Shown one piece after another: positions 20,440 through 29,829 of a DNA stretch of 64,000 bases. Both the position numbers and the translations under genes were made by a program. The first letter of the stretch is position 1, and the number at the start of each line of letters is the position of its first letter. The stretch is from an uncultured SAR116 cluster alpha proteobacterium. GTDB lineage: Bacteria; Pseudomonadota; Alphaproteobacteria; Puniceispirillales; Puniceispirillaceae. The stretch lies in assembly GCA_902623185.1 (NCBI GenBank), contig CACNSW010000001.1, positions 1 through 64,000 on the forward strand. The letters are read 5' to 3'. Under the pieces are notes generated by a model, which saw nothing but the letters and a program-made list of their open reading frames with translations, was not told the DNA's origin and made no database searches.

Positions 20440-23409
20440 ATGTCAGCCAAGCTGCGCTATGCTCTTTTGATGATCAGTGATTCAATCCCCATGAAAGTCA
20501 CCCAGCTATGCCCCGATCTGCCTGTTATCTCAGCAGATTTGCAACCAGTTCATGCCGATCTTGTGTCTTGGGCAAAGACTGTTTTAGATGGAACTAACTG
20601 TGGCATTTCGGCAGAAGCTCTTGCCGCTATGCTAGCGCATTCCCGTCATCTTCAGACACTGGCAAAGCGACATCAGGATGTTATCGTAGCAATTCTCAAG
20701 GGACAGGGAGCTGCGGTTGTCACCGCCGCTCTTGACGAGCTAAAAGCAACAACACCATCAATCAATAATGATACCGCTATGATGAGGGCTATTCGCCAAC
20801 TTCGCCAGCGCATTGCGCTCGCCGTTGCGCTCTCTGATCTTAGCTCAAAGGCGGATGTTGCAACCCAGATGCAATGGCTTAGTTGCGCCGCCGAGACCGC
20901 GGTTCGAGCGACAGTCCGTTACCTGTTTGATCGAGCGACACGGCTTGGCCAATGTCCTCCACTCTCCGAAGATATGACGGATTGTGGCTGGGTCATCCTC
21001 GCGCTAGGAAAATTAGGTGCATCTGAACTGAACTACTCATCCGACATCGACCTCATAATTCTTCACGACCCTGATCGCACACCATTGTTTGCCCCCGATA
21101 AGGCCCAGCAATTCTATGTTGAGCAGGCACGCGCCCTGGTACGACTGCTGTCACACAGCACGAGGGATGGTATTGGCTGGCGGGTGGATTTGCGCCTGCG
21201 TCCAGATCCTGGAGCGACAGCTGTCAGTATTCAGATCGGCGCAGCACTCGGTTATTATGAGTCCATCGCCCGAACTTGGGAGAGAGCGGCTTTCATCCGG
21301 GCAAGGCCAATCGCGGGTGATCTAGCACGAGGCAGCGCCTTTCTAGCCGACATTCAGCCGTTCATCTGGCGACGGACGCTGGATTACACAGTGATGCACG
21401 ATATGAATTCAATGCTGCGTCGGCCGCAGACATCTCGCTGGCTTGGCTATAATCTGAAAACGGGACAGAATGGCATTCGTCAGATCGAATTCTTTACCCA
21501 TGTCCTGCAACTGGTCGCAGGAGGCCGTGTTCCTTCTATTCGCCAGGCCAGCACACTGCCAGCCCTTCAGGCGCTTGCTGATGCAGATTGGATCAGCCCT
21601 GACCAGGCGCGCAACCTGGGGAACCTCTATCACGCCATCCGCCGAGTTGAACATCGCCTGCAGATGCTTAGCGACGCCCAGACACATTCATTGCCGCGCA
21701 GCAAAACTGAACTCACGCATTTCGTCCACTTTCTGGGTCACCAGGACAACGGAAGCTTCCTTGCCGTGCTTGCCAGCATAATGCTGGCTATCAGCGAGAA
21801 TACCGCTCACAAACTTCTTAGTGACACCGAGCAGGCCAGCATCGTCAGCGAGGATGACGATGAAGACCTGCTACTTGATGACACCGAGCGGCTTTTGCAA
21901 TGGCTTACTGAGCATGGTTTCCAGAGACCAAGCGATGTGTGCGCAACGCTTGATGGCTGGATGGCTGGACGGATTGCTACTACTAGGGGAGAGAGGGCGC
22001 GCGCTCTTCTTAACAGGCTGATGCCAATCATTCTTGGTCATCTTGCGCTTGGCGCCTCGCCTGATGATCAATTTGCCGCTTTTGCCCAATTTACCGAAGC
22101 GTTGCCAGCAAGCGTTCAGATCTTCTCGCTTCTCGATCATAACCGACAATTGACGAAATTGTTATGTGATATGCTGGTCCTCTCACCGCGTATGGCATCC
22201 TATCTACGCCGCAACCCGGCTTTGTTTGACCTCGTCCTGTTTGAAGATTTCTTCAACCCCCTGCCTGACGCCACCATTTTGACAGCTAAAATGAAGGCCA
22301 ACATTGCCAATTTGTCTGTTGAGGAAGCACTTGACGAAATAAAGCGACAAGCACGCGAATGGCGTTTCCAATGCGAGGTTCAGGCGCTGAGCCAGATTCT
22401 GCATCCAGCTGACTTTGGCCGCGCGCTGAGCATGATCGCCGATATTGTCGTTTGCGCCGTGCATAAATTGGCCGTCCAGGACATGCAACGGCGACATGGT
22501 AGCATTGACGGCCAAAGCGCTATTCTCGCTCTTGGCCGACTTGGCACTAAAAACTTGACGGCGAATTCAGACCTGGATCTTGTAGTTGTTTTTCAGGCTA
22601 GGGCAAACGCCAAGTCAACAGGTGATCGTACGCTGGGTCCTCAAGCCTATTTCAACCGCCTGACCCAGACCTTTGTCAACTGGCTGAGTCGACCAACGGC
22701 GGAGGGCAGCCTGTATGCGGTGGACATGCGCTTGCGTCCCGATGGTGACAAGGGAGCCGTCGCGGTTGGCCTTGAGAGACTAACTGAGTATTACAGAAAA
22801 GACGCCTGGATCTGGGAAAAGCTAGCACTTGCAAAAGCGAGGATCATCACCGATTTAGTTCAGGCACCGGCGTTGGTGCCAACACTCACCAAAGCTATAT
22901 ATGGAGTAACGCAGGATCCGATTGACTTGCTGAGTATGAGCAAGGCTCTGATGAATATGCGGCAACGCCTTCGTGACACCTATGGGAACGCACGGGCACT
23001 GCAACTTCGGAAACTACCGGGCGGAATGGCTGAACTCGATCTTCTGTTACAGGGATTAAGGCTTGTCCATGCTGACCTTTTTAGAACCACAGGCGAAGGC
23101 CAGGTCCAAATAATCTCCAAACTGGCGCGCCATGGGCGCATCAGCCAAACTGATGCAGCTAGTCTGGAAAGCACAAGCCAGCTTTTCAGTAATGTCTACG
23201 CAAGCCTGCGCCTGTGCGTTGGCGCGGTTGGGCGGGATGCCGATGATTTCAATACTGCTGTTGTCCAGTTTATTGCACAAAACAATGGCGCCGCTAACGA
23301 AACACAGTTGGTCGCCATGTTGGACCGAAAACGCGAGGCGGTTGTGTGTATTTTTGAGTCTACTTTCTTTCTGCAGGACGAGTTAGATAGGCCCCCTGGC
23401 AACCAGTGA
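20440..23409 (+). CDS. glnE: Bifunctional glutamine synthetase adenylyltransferase/deadenylase GlnE
   Basis: GlnE switches glutamine synthetase off by adenylylation and on again by deadenylylation, under control of PII and glutamine. The 989 residues contain the expected two nucleotidyltransferase halves: GKLGASELNYSSDIDLIIL near residues 190-208 and GRLGTKNLTANSDLDLVVVF near 698-717, each with the D-x-D metal pair. RVDLRLRPDPGATAVS and DMRLRPDGDKGAVAVG follow each half. The start is uncertain: ATG codons at 20440, 20470 and 20491 are all in frame, with no strong ribosome site. It links functionally to glnK-amt at 38.6-40.3 kb. Confidence 0.95.
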   Translation: MSAKLRYALLMISDSIPMKVTQLCPDLPVISADLQPVHADLVSWAKTVLDGTNCGISAEALAAMLAHSRHLQTLAKRHQDVIVAILKGQGAAVVTAALDELKATTPSINNDTAMMRAIRQLRQRIALAVALSDLSSKADVATQMQWLSCAAETAVRATVRYLFDRATRLGQCPPLSEDMTDCGWVILALGKLGASELNYSSDIDLIILHDPDRTPLFAPDKAQQFYVEQARALVRLLSHSTRDGIGWRVDLRLRPDPGATAVSIQIGAALGYYESIARTWERAAFIRARPIAGDLARGSAFLADIQPFIWRRTLDYTVMHDMNSMLRRPQTSRWLGYNLKTGQNGIRQIEFFTHVLQLVAGGRVPSIRQASTLPALQALADADWISPDQARNLGNLYHAIRRVEHRLQMLSDAQTHSLPRSKTELTHFVHFLGHQDNGSFLAVLASIMLAISENTAHKLLSDTEQASIVSEDDDEDLLLDDTERLLQWLTEHGFQRPSDVCATLDGWMAGRIATTRGERARALLNRLMPIILGHLALGASPDDQFAAFAQFTEALPASVQIFSLLDHNRQLTKLLCDMLVLSPRMASYLRRNPALFDLVLFEDFFNPLPDATILTAKMKANIANLSVEEALDEIKRQAREWRFQCEVQALSQILHPADFGRALSMIADIVVCAVHKLAVQDMQRRHGSIDGQSAILALGRLGTKNLTANSDLDLVVVFQARANAKSTGDRTLGPQAYFNRLTQTFVNWLSRPTAEGSLYAVDMRLRPDGDKGAVAVGLERLTEYYRKDAWIWEKLALAKARIITDLVQAPALVPTLTKAIYGVTQDPIDLLSMSKALMNMRQRLRDTYGNARALQLRKLPGGMAELDLLLQGLRLVHADLFRTTGEGQVQIISKLARHGRISQTDAASLESTSQLFSNVYASLRLCVGAVGRDADDFNTAVVQFIAQNNGAANETQLVAMLDRKREAVVCIFESTFFLQDELDRPPGNQ

Positions 23410-23580
23410 CACAGCAAAACTTACTTTGTCTTCAAAACGACTGAATTTTGTTGAATGCAAGCTAGACGGGAGGCTTTGCTAGGCTTTATCGAGGCGTATC
23501 TTTTTCGTTTTTATGTGATACCTGATATTCCGGTTGCTTGCCTAGTCTTGAGCACCGGTTTTTTAAGTTTTAGGAGTTGG

Positions 23581-24882
23581 ATGTCGGGCATGCTGAAAGC
23601 TGCAGCTACCTCATGGACCATATTTTTTGGCTTATTACTGATTATGCTGGGCAACGGCCTGCAAATGGTCCTGCTCGGAATTCGCTCATCCGATGCCGGA
23701 TTCAGTAATGTTGCAACAGGCCTAATTATGGCAGGCTATTATTTAGGTTTGTTCGTTGGGTCTATTAGTATTCCGCAAATCCTTAACAACGTCGGCCATG
23801 TACGGGTGTTTGGCGCCATGTCGGCCATCGCCTCTGCCGCAGTTTTGGTACATGCAGCACTTGCAGACCCTTTGATCTGGGCAATTATGCGGATTCTCAC
23901 AGGGTTCAGCTTTGCCGGCATGTTTATCGTCTGCGAGAGTTGGCTGAATGATCAGTCAACTAACAAAACGCGAGGGCAAATACTTTCCCTTTACATGATT
24001 GTAACAATGGCGGGAATCGCCGGTGGCCAGTTGATGATCTCGCTTGGAAGTGAAACTGGGGTTGAATTGTTCTTGCTGGCATCCATTTTAGTCTCGCTAT
24101 CCGTCGTACCGATCCTAATCTCCGTGGGTGTAGCGCCAGAATTTTCGGCACCAGAACGCATTAGCCTCCGACGGATCTTCCAAATTTCACCACTAGCAGT
24201 GATTGGCCTTACACTGAACGGAATGTCGATTTCAATGATCTTCGGCATGGGCGCTGTCTATGGTAAGTCAATCGGCATGAACAGCAGCGAGATCAGCTTC
24301 TTTATTGCAGCACCAGTGATAGGCGGCATGTTGCTACAGTATCCAGTGGGTCGCCTTTCTGATAGATTTGACCGGCGCGGTGTCATTTTAGGTGTATCGG
24401 CGATGGCTAGTGCAACATTGTTCCTCGCGTGGCACTTTGGACTTGGCCAATTTGGCCTGTTGTTGATTTGCATGGCTATTTTTGGCGGTTTCCTATTTCC
24501 AATGTATTCGTTATGCATTGCCCACGCGAACGATTTCCTAACCCCTTCGCAGATGGTTTCGGTAGCGTCTGGACTGGTAATGATGAGCGGCGCCGGTGCA
24601 GTGATCGGATCACCACTAGCAGCGTTATCACTCGAATATCTGGGCGTCGGAAGCTTCTTTCCATTGTTGGCGTCAACGCAAATTGTCACAGCCGTTTTTG
24701 TCATAATCCGTATGGCAAAGCGGCGCGCAGTTCCAACCGCAGCACAGGGTCCCTTCGTTGCAATTCCCGAGGTGTCAAGCTCAGTGGCAGTCGCCTTGAA
24801 CCCCGAGGCGGAGTGGGTAATGTCAGAGGAACAAGCCGACGACGCCGAGGACCCGCTTAAAGACAACCCTTACATATCTTAG
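23581..24882 (+). CDS. MFS transporter (YcaD-like)
   Basis: A 433-residue major facilitator with about twelve membrane segments. MFS signatures are ILTGFSFAGMFIVCESWLND (near residue 105) and the loop PVGRLSDRFDRRGVIL (near 250), the latter being the family motif between TM8 and TM9. I chose the ATG at 23581 because AGGAG lies 4 bases upstream; the upstream open frame from 23455 reads as an atypical 42-residue extension. The C terminus is a charged acidic tail (EEQADDAEDPLKDNP). Substrate is unknown. Confidence 0.88.
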   Translation: MSGMLKAAATSWTIFFGLLLIMLGNGLQMVLLGIRSSDAGFSNVATGLIMAGYYLGLFVGSISIPQILNNVGHVRVFGAMSAIASAAVLVHAALADPLIWAIMRILTGFSFAGMFIVCESWLNDQSTNKTRGQILSLYMIVTMAGIAGGQLMISLGSETGVELFLLASILVSLSVVPILISVGVAPEFSAPERISLRRIFQISPLAVIGLTLNGMSISMIFGMGAVYGKSIGMNSSEISFFIAAPVIGGMLLQYPVGRLSDRFDRRGVILGVSAMASATLFLAWHFGLGQFGLLLICMAIFGGFLFPMYSLCIAHANDFLTPSQMVSVASGLVMMSGAGAVIGSPLAALSLEYLGVGSFFPLLASTQIVTAVFVIIRMAKRRAVPTAAQGPFVAIPEVSSSVAVALNPEAEWVMSEEQADDAEDPLKDNPYIS

Positions 24883-25150
24883 CTCATTTTAGGTGCTTAT
24901 GCCCAGCCATCCACCATTTGATTCGGTAAAGAACGCTCACCAGCGTGCTATTTGGCGACCTAATCACTGTGAATTGCCCTAAATCTAGAAGAAATTATGC
25001 AACCTTCCTTCAGAAAAATTGATCCAATCTCGTAATATTTAACTTTATGCAAACTTTGCTTTGGCAACATCTAAAAAGTCACAAACAGCCCGGAGTAACA
25101 CTAAAACATATATGATGGCACTTATTCCTTTTTTAAATTAGGCTACTCCA

Positions 25151-25660
25151 ATGTTATATAAATTCAAACAGAGCCTGCTGTTAAGCCTCCTCATAACATT
25201 AACGCATTTAGCACAGGCGACAGAGACAGCAACGGGCCCGTTTGCGTTATCTGGAACAATCGAGGTAACCAATGTCACTGATGGCGACTCTCTGCGCAGC
25301 GGTAAGTGGAAAATTCGCCTGTTTGGAATTGATGCTCCAGAAATCAAACAACAATGTGAGGCCGATAATGGCTCATCCTGGTCTTGCGGGCTTGCTGCAA
25401 GAGATGCGATGCGTGAACTCACCAGTTCAACCTCAGAGATCAACTGTCATCTAAAGGATGTTGACCGCTATGGGCGGCTCGTCATGCAGTGTTTTGCCGG
25501 TGGTCGAGATATTGCCGGCGCTTTGGTAGATCGGGGTTTAGCCCTCGCCTACCGCGATTATTCAAAAGCCTATGTAGAAAATGAAATACGTGCCGCCACC
25601 GCAGGATACGGCATGTGGCAGGGGCGCTTCAGTCCACCATGGGAATGGCGGCAAGAATGA
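25151..25660 (+). CDS. Secreted thermonuclease-like (SNase) protein
   Basis: A 169-residue staphylococcal-nuclease-like protein with a signal peptide (MLYKFKQSLLLSLLITLTHL..., cleavage likely after LAQA). Active-site residues are present: IRLFGIDAPEIKQQC (Arg, Asp, Glu) and DVDRYGRLVMQC (second Arg). TNase-type enzymes cut DNA and RNA with Ca2+, here probably in the periplasm or outside the cell, perhaps to scavenge phosphate and nucleotides. Four cysteines in the mature part may form disulfides. It is preceded by a gene-free 270 bases. Confidence 0.9.
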   Translation: MLYKFKQSLLLSLLITLTHLAQATETATGPFALSGTIEVTNVTDGDSLRSGKWKIRLFGIDAPEIKQQCEADNGSSWSCGLAARDAMRELTSSTSEINCHLKDVDRYGRLVMQCFAGGRDIAGALVDRGLALAYRDYSKAYVENEIRAATAGYGMWQGRFSPPWEWRQE

Positions 25661-25775
25661 AACCATCACAATTGGCAAAAAGCGATGTTGCCATGGACGT
25701 TGGAAAACTGACACACAAACCTTAGAGGATTTGGCATAGTGCACAAAAGAAGTCCAGATAGAACGGAGCCGGATT

Positions 25776-25985
25776 ATGTCTGATGAAGATCGTATTACTA
25801 TCATTGCTGAGAGTTTTGAGGCGGCAGCGCTTGAATTTCACCGGCGTAATCTGGCATCCGAGGGCTATCGGATGGTAGGGCCCATCTCCATGCAGCGCTT
25901 CGAATTGATGAATGGACCTAAACGCGAGCACATGTTCGATGGCAATCCAATGTTTGCGGTTACCTTCGCTAAGGACGGCCCATAG
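25776..25985 (+). CDS. Small conserved hypothetical protein
   Basis: A 69-residue protein (MSDEDRITIIAESFEAAAL...) with a well-placed GGAG ribosome site 8 bases before the ATG. The C-terminal half (MVGPISMQRFELMNG... and NPMFAVTFAK) reads as a compact alpha/beta unit. I recognise no named family. Coding character is good, so I consider it real; function is unknown. It converges with the DUF1489 gene. Confidence 0.65.
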   Translation: MSDEDRITIIAESFEAAALEFHRRNLASEGYRMVGPISMQRFELMNGPKREHMFDGNPMFAVTFAKDGP

Positions 25986-26027
25986 CATCACGAGCTATCT
26001 GAAGCTATGACAGAAATTTTTTTCCGG

Positions 26028-26447
26028 CTAAAGTAAGCCAAGTTCGCGCAGTTCGGCTGCCAGTTCAGCCGGCATAACCTCACCTGTTTCAGTGTCTACG
26101 ACAATATCAAGTGGCGCATCCCTTACTTCAAGGTAGCGCCAGCCCTGAAAAATTCGAACTCGAAGCGGTTCGACCGCGATCAATTCTGGAGCAAGCACAA
26201 TACCACAGGCAGGACTGCCGTCAGCACGCTGCATTGGGCGCAAATCACTGATTGATTGGCGAGCGCACATTACACCCTTAATCACCCAGAAAATTGAGCC
26301 TCCATCAAGCACCTCTTGCCCCCGACGCGGCGTGTTGCGCGTCAAATGGATTAAGTCCATCCCATTAGCAAGTTTCGCTTCCTGGCTCTCCCGCAAGCTA
26401 GCAAGCGAGGTCGAGCCGACAGAAAGTTTCTTTAAATGAACAGTCAT
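26028..26447 (-). CDS. DUF1489 family protein
   Basis: A 139-residue DUF1489 protein, a conserved alphaproteobacterial family without assigned function. Core blocks are MTVHLKKLSVGSTSL at the start, HLTRNTPRRGQEVLDGGSIFWVIKG (about 35-60), and PLRVRIFQGWRYLE (about 103-116). I placed the start at 26447 because MTVHLKKL is the family N terminus; the open frame extends 31 codons upstream but overlaps non-conserved sequence. It lies 95 bases downstream of mgtE on the same strand. Confidence 0.85.
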   Translation of the reverse strand: MTVHLKKLSVGSTSLASLRESQEAKLANGMDLIHLTRNTPRRGQEVLDGGSIFWVIKGVMCARQSISDLRPMQRADGSPACGIVLAPELIAVEPLRVRIFQGWRYLEVRDAPLDIVVDTETGEVMPAELAAELRELGLL

Positions 26448-26542
26448 GGCCACCAACATTGCCGATCCAGCAGGAAATGGGCAGGCTATACTAGGAAATA
26501 AAGGGCTAGACAAAAAATATTTGGCGGCACTATTACACAAAG

Positions 26543-27952
26543 TTAGATCAAATAAATTGCAGCAAGCCCCAGAAAGATAAAGAACCCGACAACATCAGTG
26601 ATGGTAGTGATGAAAACGCTTGAGGCCGCCGCAGGATCAACGCCAAGGTTCACCAACCCGATCGGCACCAGCGTTCCACTAAGCCCCGCAATCATCAGAT
26701 TGGCGAACATCGCTACAGCCATCACCATTGCAATATCCGCATTTTCAAACCAGAGAAACGCCATCGTCGCCGACAACATTGCAAACGCCACACCATTGAG
26801 CGCGGCAACCGCTAATTCGCGCCACACAAAGACCATCGCGGCATCACGGTTCAATTGGCGGAGAGCAAGTGCTCGCACAGATACGGTTAAAGTCTGAGTT
26901 CCGGCATTGCCTCCCATTGACGCAACGATCGGCATCAGAACCGCAAGGGCAACAAGCTGTTCAATAGTTTCATCAAATAAGCCGATAACAGCAGATGCGA
27001 TAATCGCCGTAAACAGATTGACCAGCAACCATGATGACCGGCCTTGCAGTGTACCCCAAAGACTTGAGCGGAAATTCGACTCTCCAACGCCCGCCAGCGC
27101 CATCAAATCCTCCTCAGCTTCCTCATCAATCACATCAATTATATCATCGATGGTGATCATACCAACCAATCGGCCATGAGCATCAACTACACCAGCGCAG
27201 ATCATGCCATAGCGGCGGAATAGAATTGAGACCTCTTCTTGGTCCATGGTGACCGGAATTTTTCTGAAATCAGTCTCCATAATTTCTGAAATGCGCCGGG
27301 GACGCTGTGATCGCAATAATCGGCTAAGGCGCACCTCACCCAACATGTTGCGCATAGCATCGACCACGAAAATCAAATAAAATTCCTCGATATCGAGATC
27401 CGACGCCCTGAGGAAGTCAATTGTCTGGCCAACGGTCCAAAAGGTCGGCACTGTGACTATTTCTCGCTCCATCATCCGGCCTGCAGAATCCGCGGGAAAA
27501 GACAGCCCCTCCTTGACCAGAAACCTATCCTTTGCAGATAGAGCTGCCAGAACATCATCTATTTCGTCCTGCTCCAGGTCCTCAACGATGTTGATCGCGT
27601 CGCCAGTCGGTAAGTCTGGCAATTGCCGCGCAAGCGCTGCCATTCCTATTACACCAACGATTTCCTCACGTGTACTCTCATCGAGATAGGACAGCATTTC
27701 TGCATCGAAATCATCGCCAAGCATACGCACCAGCGCCTCGGCTTTACGCATTGGCAAACGTTCGAGAAGATCAGCCTGATCAGCTGGATGTAGAGGCGCT
27801 ACCAGCGCTCTTGCACGGCTTGCTAGCTGTCCATCCACAGCTTTCGCAATCGCACTTTCGACCTTCGGTGTTAAGCCATATAGCGACGCCAGCCGTTCCC
27901 CCGCCTCGTCTCTATGTACACCGCGATCATTAGCATCTGCAGAGACAGCCAT
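26543..27952 (-). CDS. mgtE: Magnesium transporter MgtE
   Basis: A 469-residue MgtE channel-type Mg2+ transporter. The domain order is clear: an N-terminal helical superfamily domain with LHPADQADLLERLP and LARQLPDLPTGDAINIVEDL, a CBS pair about residues 145-270 (LIFVVDAMRNMLGEVRL and GVVDAHGRLVGMITIDD), the plug helix, then five membrane segments. The pore motif MPIVASMGGNAGTQTLTVSV lies near 345. Intracellular Mg2+ binding to the acidic N and CBS domains closes the channel in studied members. No obvious Mg-sensing leader RNA was seen upstream. Confidence 0.96.
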   Translation of the reverse strand: MAVSADANDRGVHRDEAGERLASLYGLTPKVESAIAKAVDGQLASRARALVAPLHPADQADLLERLPMRKAEALVRMLGDDFDAEMLSYLDESTREEIVGVIGMAALARQLPDLPTGDAINIVEDLEQDEIDDVLAALSAKDRFLVKEGLSFPADSAGRMMEREIVTVPTFWTVGQTIDFLRASDLDIEEFYLIFVVDAMRNMLGEVRLSRLLRSQRPRRISEIMETDFRKIPVTMDQEEVSILFRRYGMICAGVVDAHGRLVGMITIDDIIDVIDEEAEEDLMALAGVGESNFRSSLWGTLQGRSSWLLVNLFTAIIASAVIGLFDETIEQLVALAVLMPIVASMGGNAGTQTLTVSVRALALRQLNRDAAMVFVWRELAVAALNGVAFAMLSATMAFLWFENADIAMVMAVAMFANLMIAGLSGTLVPIGLVNLGVDPAAASSVFITTITDVVGFFIFLGLAAIYLI

Positions 27953-28155
27953 GATCTATTCCCCGTGGGCGGTTTATGCGTCAAAGCCAATTCAAAATAG
28001 ACTTTAACCATAGCAGACTATATGGGCGAAGAAAACTAACCGGTCGTGATGGTTTCGAGAAGTAGTAAGAACTGAAGACGCGACGCTCTAGCAAAAACTT
28101 TTATTTCGTGAAGACTCCACTTTGGCGCAAACATTTTGACATGCCGGCAAATAGA

Positions 28156-29586
28156 TCAATTTGTCAGTCCAAGGTCATAAAGGCCGATTCGTCGCATCGG
28201 GCCGTCAAACCTAACATCATGACCAACCGGTGGATGTGCCCGTTGCGCACATTCCATTCGCTCGCACACAGCGCAGCCAATACCAATGGGTTCCAGAGTT
28301 GTTCCTTTTATCTGAGCAAATTGATCTGCGTAAACAAGATCGCGCGCATGATGCATTTCACAACCTAGCGCCACAGCAAATTCTGGAGCCGGCTCATCTG
28401 GGCGAGACCAGATGCGTGGCACAGTGCGGGCGATGGTGAAGAATTTCAGCCCATTAGGAAGTTCGGCAGACTGAAACAGTAATTGTTCAGGCGTACGAAA
28501 AGCCTTGTGAACGTTCCATTTTGGACAGGTTCCACCATACTTGGCAAACTGCATTCCACCTGCAGCAAGGCGTTTTGAAATATTACCAGCATCATCGAGT
28601 CTAACAAAAAAAAAGGGAATTCCTCGCGCCGCCGGCGCATTCAGACTGGTTAACCGATGACATACCTGCTCAAAACTTGCGCCAAACCGACGGCCAAGCA
28701 GATCAAGGTCATACCTTAATTCCTTTGCCGCTTCGAGAAACAAGTCATAGGGCATCATCACTGCAGCGGCAAAATATCCGGCCAAAGTCACCCGCAAGAG
28801 CGAACGACAAGCAGTATCCACAATGTTGTGCTTGGCGCATTCTGCATCTAGTTTCTCAGGCTGGCTTAAAAGTGCCAGTTGGACAAGAAGATGAAACTGC
28901 CGCTGTGGCCGGCGAAGCGCTTCACTGAGCAGGATTTCCCGGCGGTGCTGATCATAACGGCGCAACTGCGAACCCATTACAGAGACTGGAATGATCCGAA
29001 CACGTAGACCAAGTTTTTCATCGGCATGGCCGACAATCTTTTCCATCAATGCGTCAGCATGCACAGCGTCTCCCATTGTAGCATTATTGCGAAAAACTTC
29101 CGCAGCCTCTTCGATTGTGGCAAAATAATTGTTCGACTGCTGCAACACATCTCTGATCCGTTCAACGGGGTTATTTGTTTCAACACCGCCACGCCCGTCG
29201 CCAACAGCAACTTCGAATTCGGCCCTTACTTTGCGATAGGCCTCAAAAAGATTTATCACTGCTCGCGCCGCGCCCGGTGCCGCAGTGATTAGATCCTGCA
29301 ACTCACGCCGCGAAATTCTCTCACCCGCTAAAACTGGGTCGGCAAATACCTCGGTAAGTTCCGTGGATAGCGCGGCGCTGTCATCCTCGGCAAATTCCTT
29401 TAGGTCAATGTCGAAAGCACTGCCAAGGCGCAGAAGCAAGCTGACCGTCAGAGGACGTTGGTTGTGTTCAAGCAGATTAAGATATGACGGACTAATATCT
29501 AAAGCTTCGGCCATCGCCGTCTGCGAAAGATCAATCGCCTGGCGAAACCGGCGTAACTTATGCCCAACAAGAATTTTCTCCTGCAT
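28156..29586 (-). CDS. Short-chain fatty acyl-type XRE transcriptional regulator
   Basis: A 476-residue regulator with an N-terminal helix-turn-helix of XRE type (KLRRFRQAIDLSQTAMAEAL and SPSYLNLLEHNQRPLT, residues 11-45). A peptidase-like central domain and a C-terminal cysteine-bearing region (CVCERMECAQRAHPP-like; the sequence is IGCAVCERMECAQR) follow. This layout is that of the RamB/short-chain fatty acyl-CoA regulator family that controls glyoxylate or propionate genes. It is divergent from aceA, with an operator-like palindrome and AT repeats in between, so it most likely regulates aceA and itself. The inducing ligand is inferred, not shown. Confidence 0.85.
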   Translation of the reverse strand: MQEKILVGHKLRRFRQAIDLSQTAMAEALDISPSYLNLLEHNQRPLTVSLLLRLGSAFDIDLKEFAEDDSAALSTELTEVFADPVLAGERISRRELQDLITAAPGAARAVINLFEAYRKVRAEFEVAVGDGRGGVETNNPVERIRDVLQQSNNYFATIEEAAEVFRNNATMGDAVHADALMEKIVGHADEKLGLRVRIIPVSVMGSQLRRYDQHRREILLSEALRRPQRQFHLLVQLALLSQPEKLDAECAKHNIVDTACRSLLRVTLAGYFAAAVMMPYDLFLEAAKELRYDLDLLGRRFGASFEQVCHRLTSLNAPAARGIPFFFVRLDDAGNISKRLAAGGMQFAKYGGTCPKWNVHKAFRTPEQLLFQSAELPNGLKFFTIARTVPRIWSRPDEPAPEFAVALGCEMHHARDLVYADQFAQIKGTTLEPIGIGCAVCERMECAQRAHPPVGHDVRFDGPMRRIGLYDLGLTN

Positions 29587-29660
29587 ATTCCACGCCCTAT
29601 CGAGTTCTACACTGGTATTTCAAAGGAAATATGACTGAGCAAAGTAGTTTTAACATAAGC

Positions 29661-29699
29661 CAATTGTAAAATTGAAAATTGAAAATGTAAAGTTTTTAC
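29661..29699. promoter_or_regulatory. Candidate operator between the regulator gene and aceA
   Basis: The palindrome GTAAA-GTT-TTTAC (29687-29699) lies just after short 7-base AT-rich repeats of AATTGAA/AATTGTA type (about 29662-29690). The 243-base divergent spacer is otherwise featureless, so this is the best candidate binding site for the adjacent XRE-family regulator. No published consensus was matched. Confidence 0.4.
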
Positions 29700-29829
29700 T
29701 ATTTTCACATTTGCACTTTTTTCCTCGTTATCTTTGGTTTATTGAGCTATCTACCAGCGTCAATTTTGGCGGGTGTTTGCACCCCCGAAAACCAAACTAT
29801 TAACCATTAGTGAATTAAGGGATAGGGCC

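Noticed and set aside
27953..28155. Magnesium riboswitch upstream of mgtE
   Set aside because: The leader is short and I could not find the conserved stems of the known Mg2+ riboswitches.
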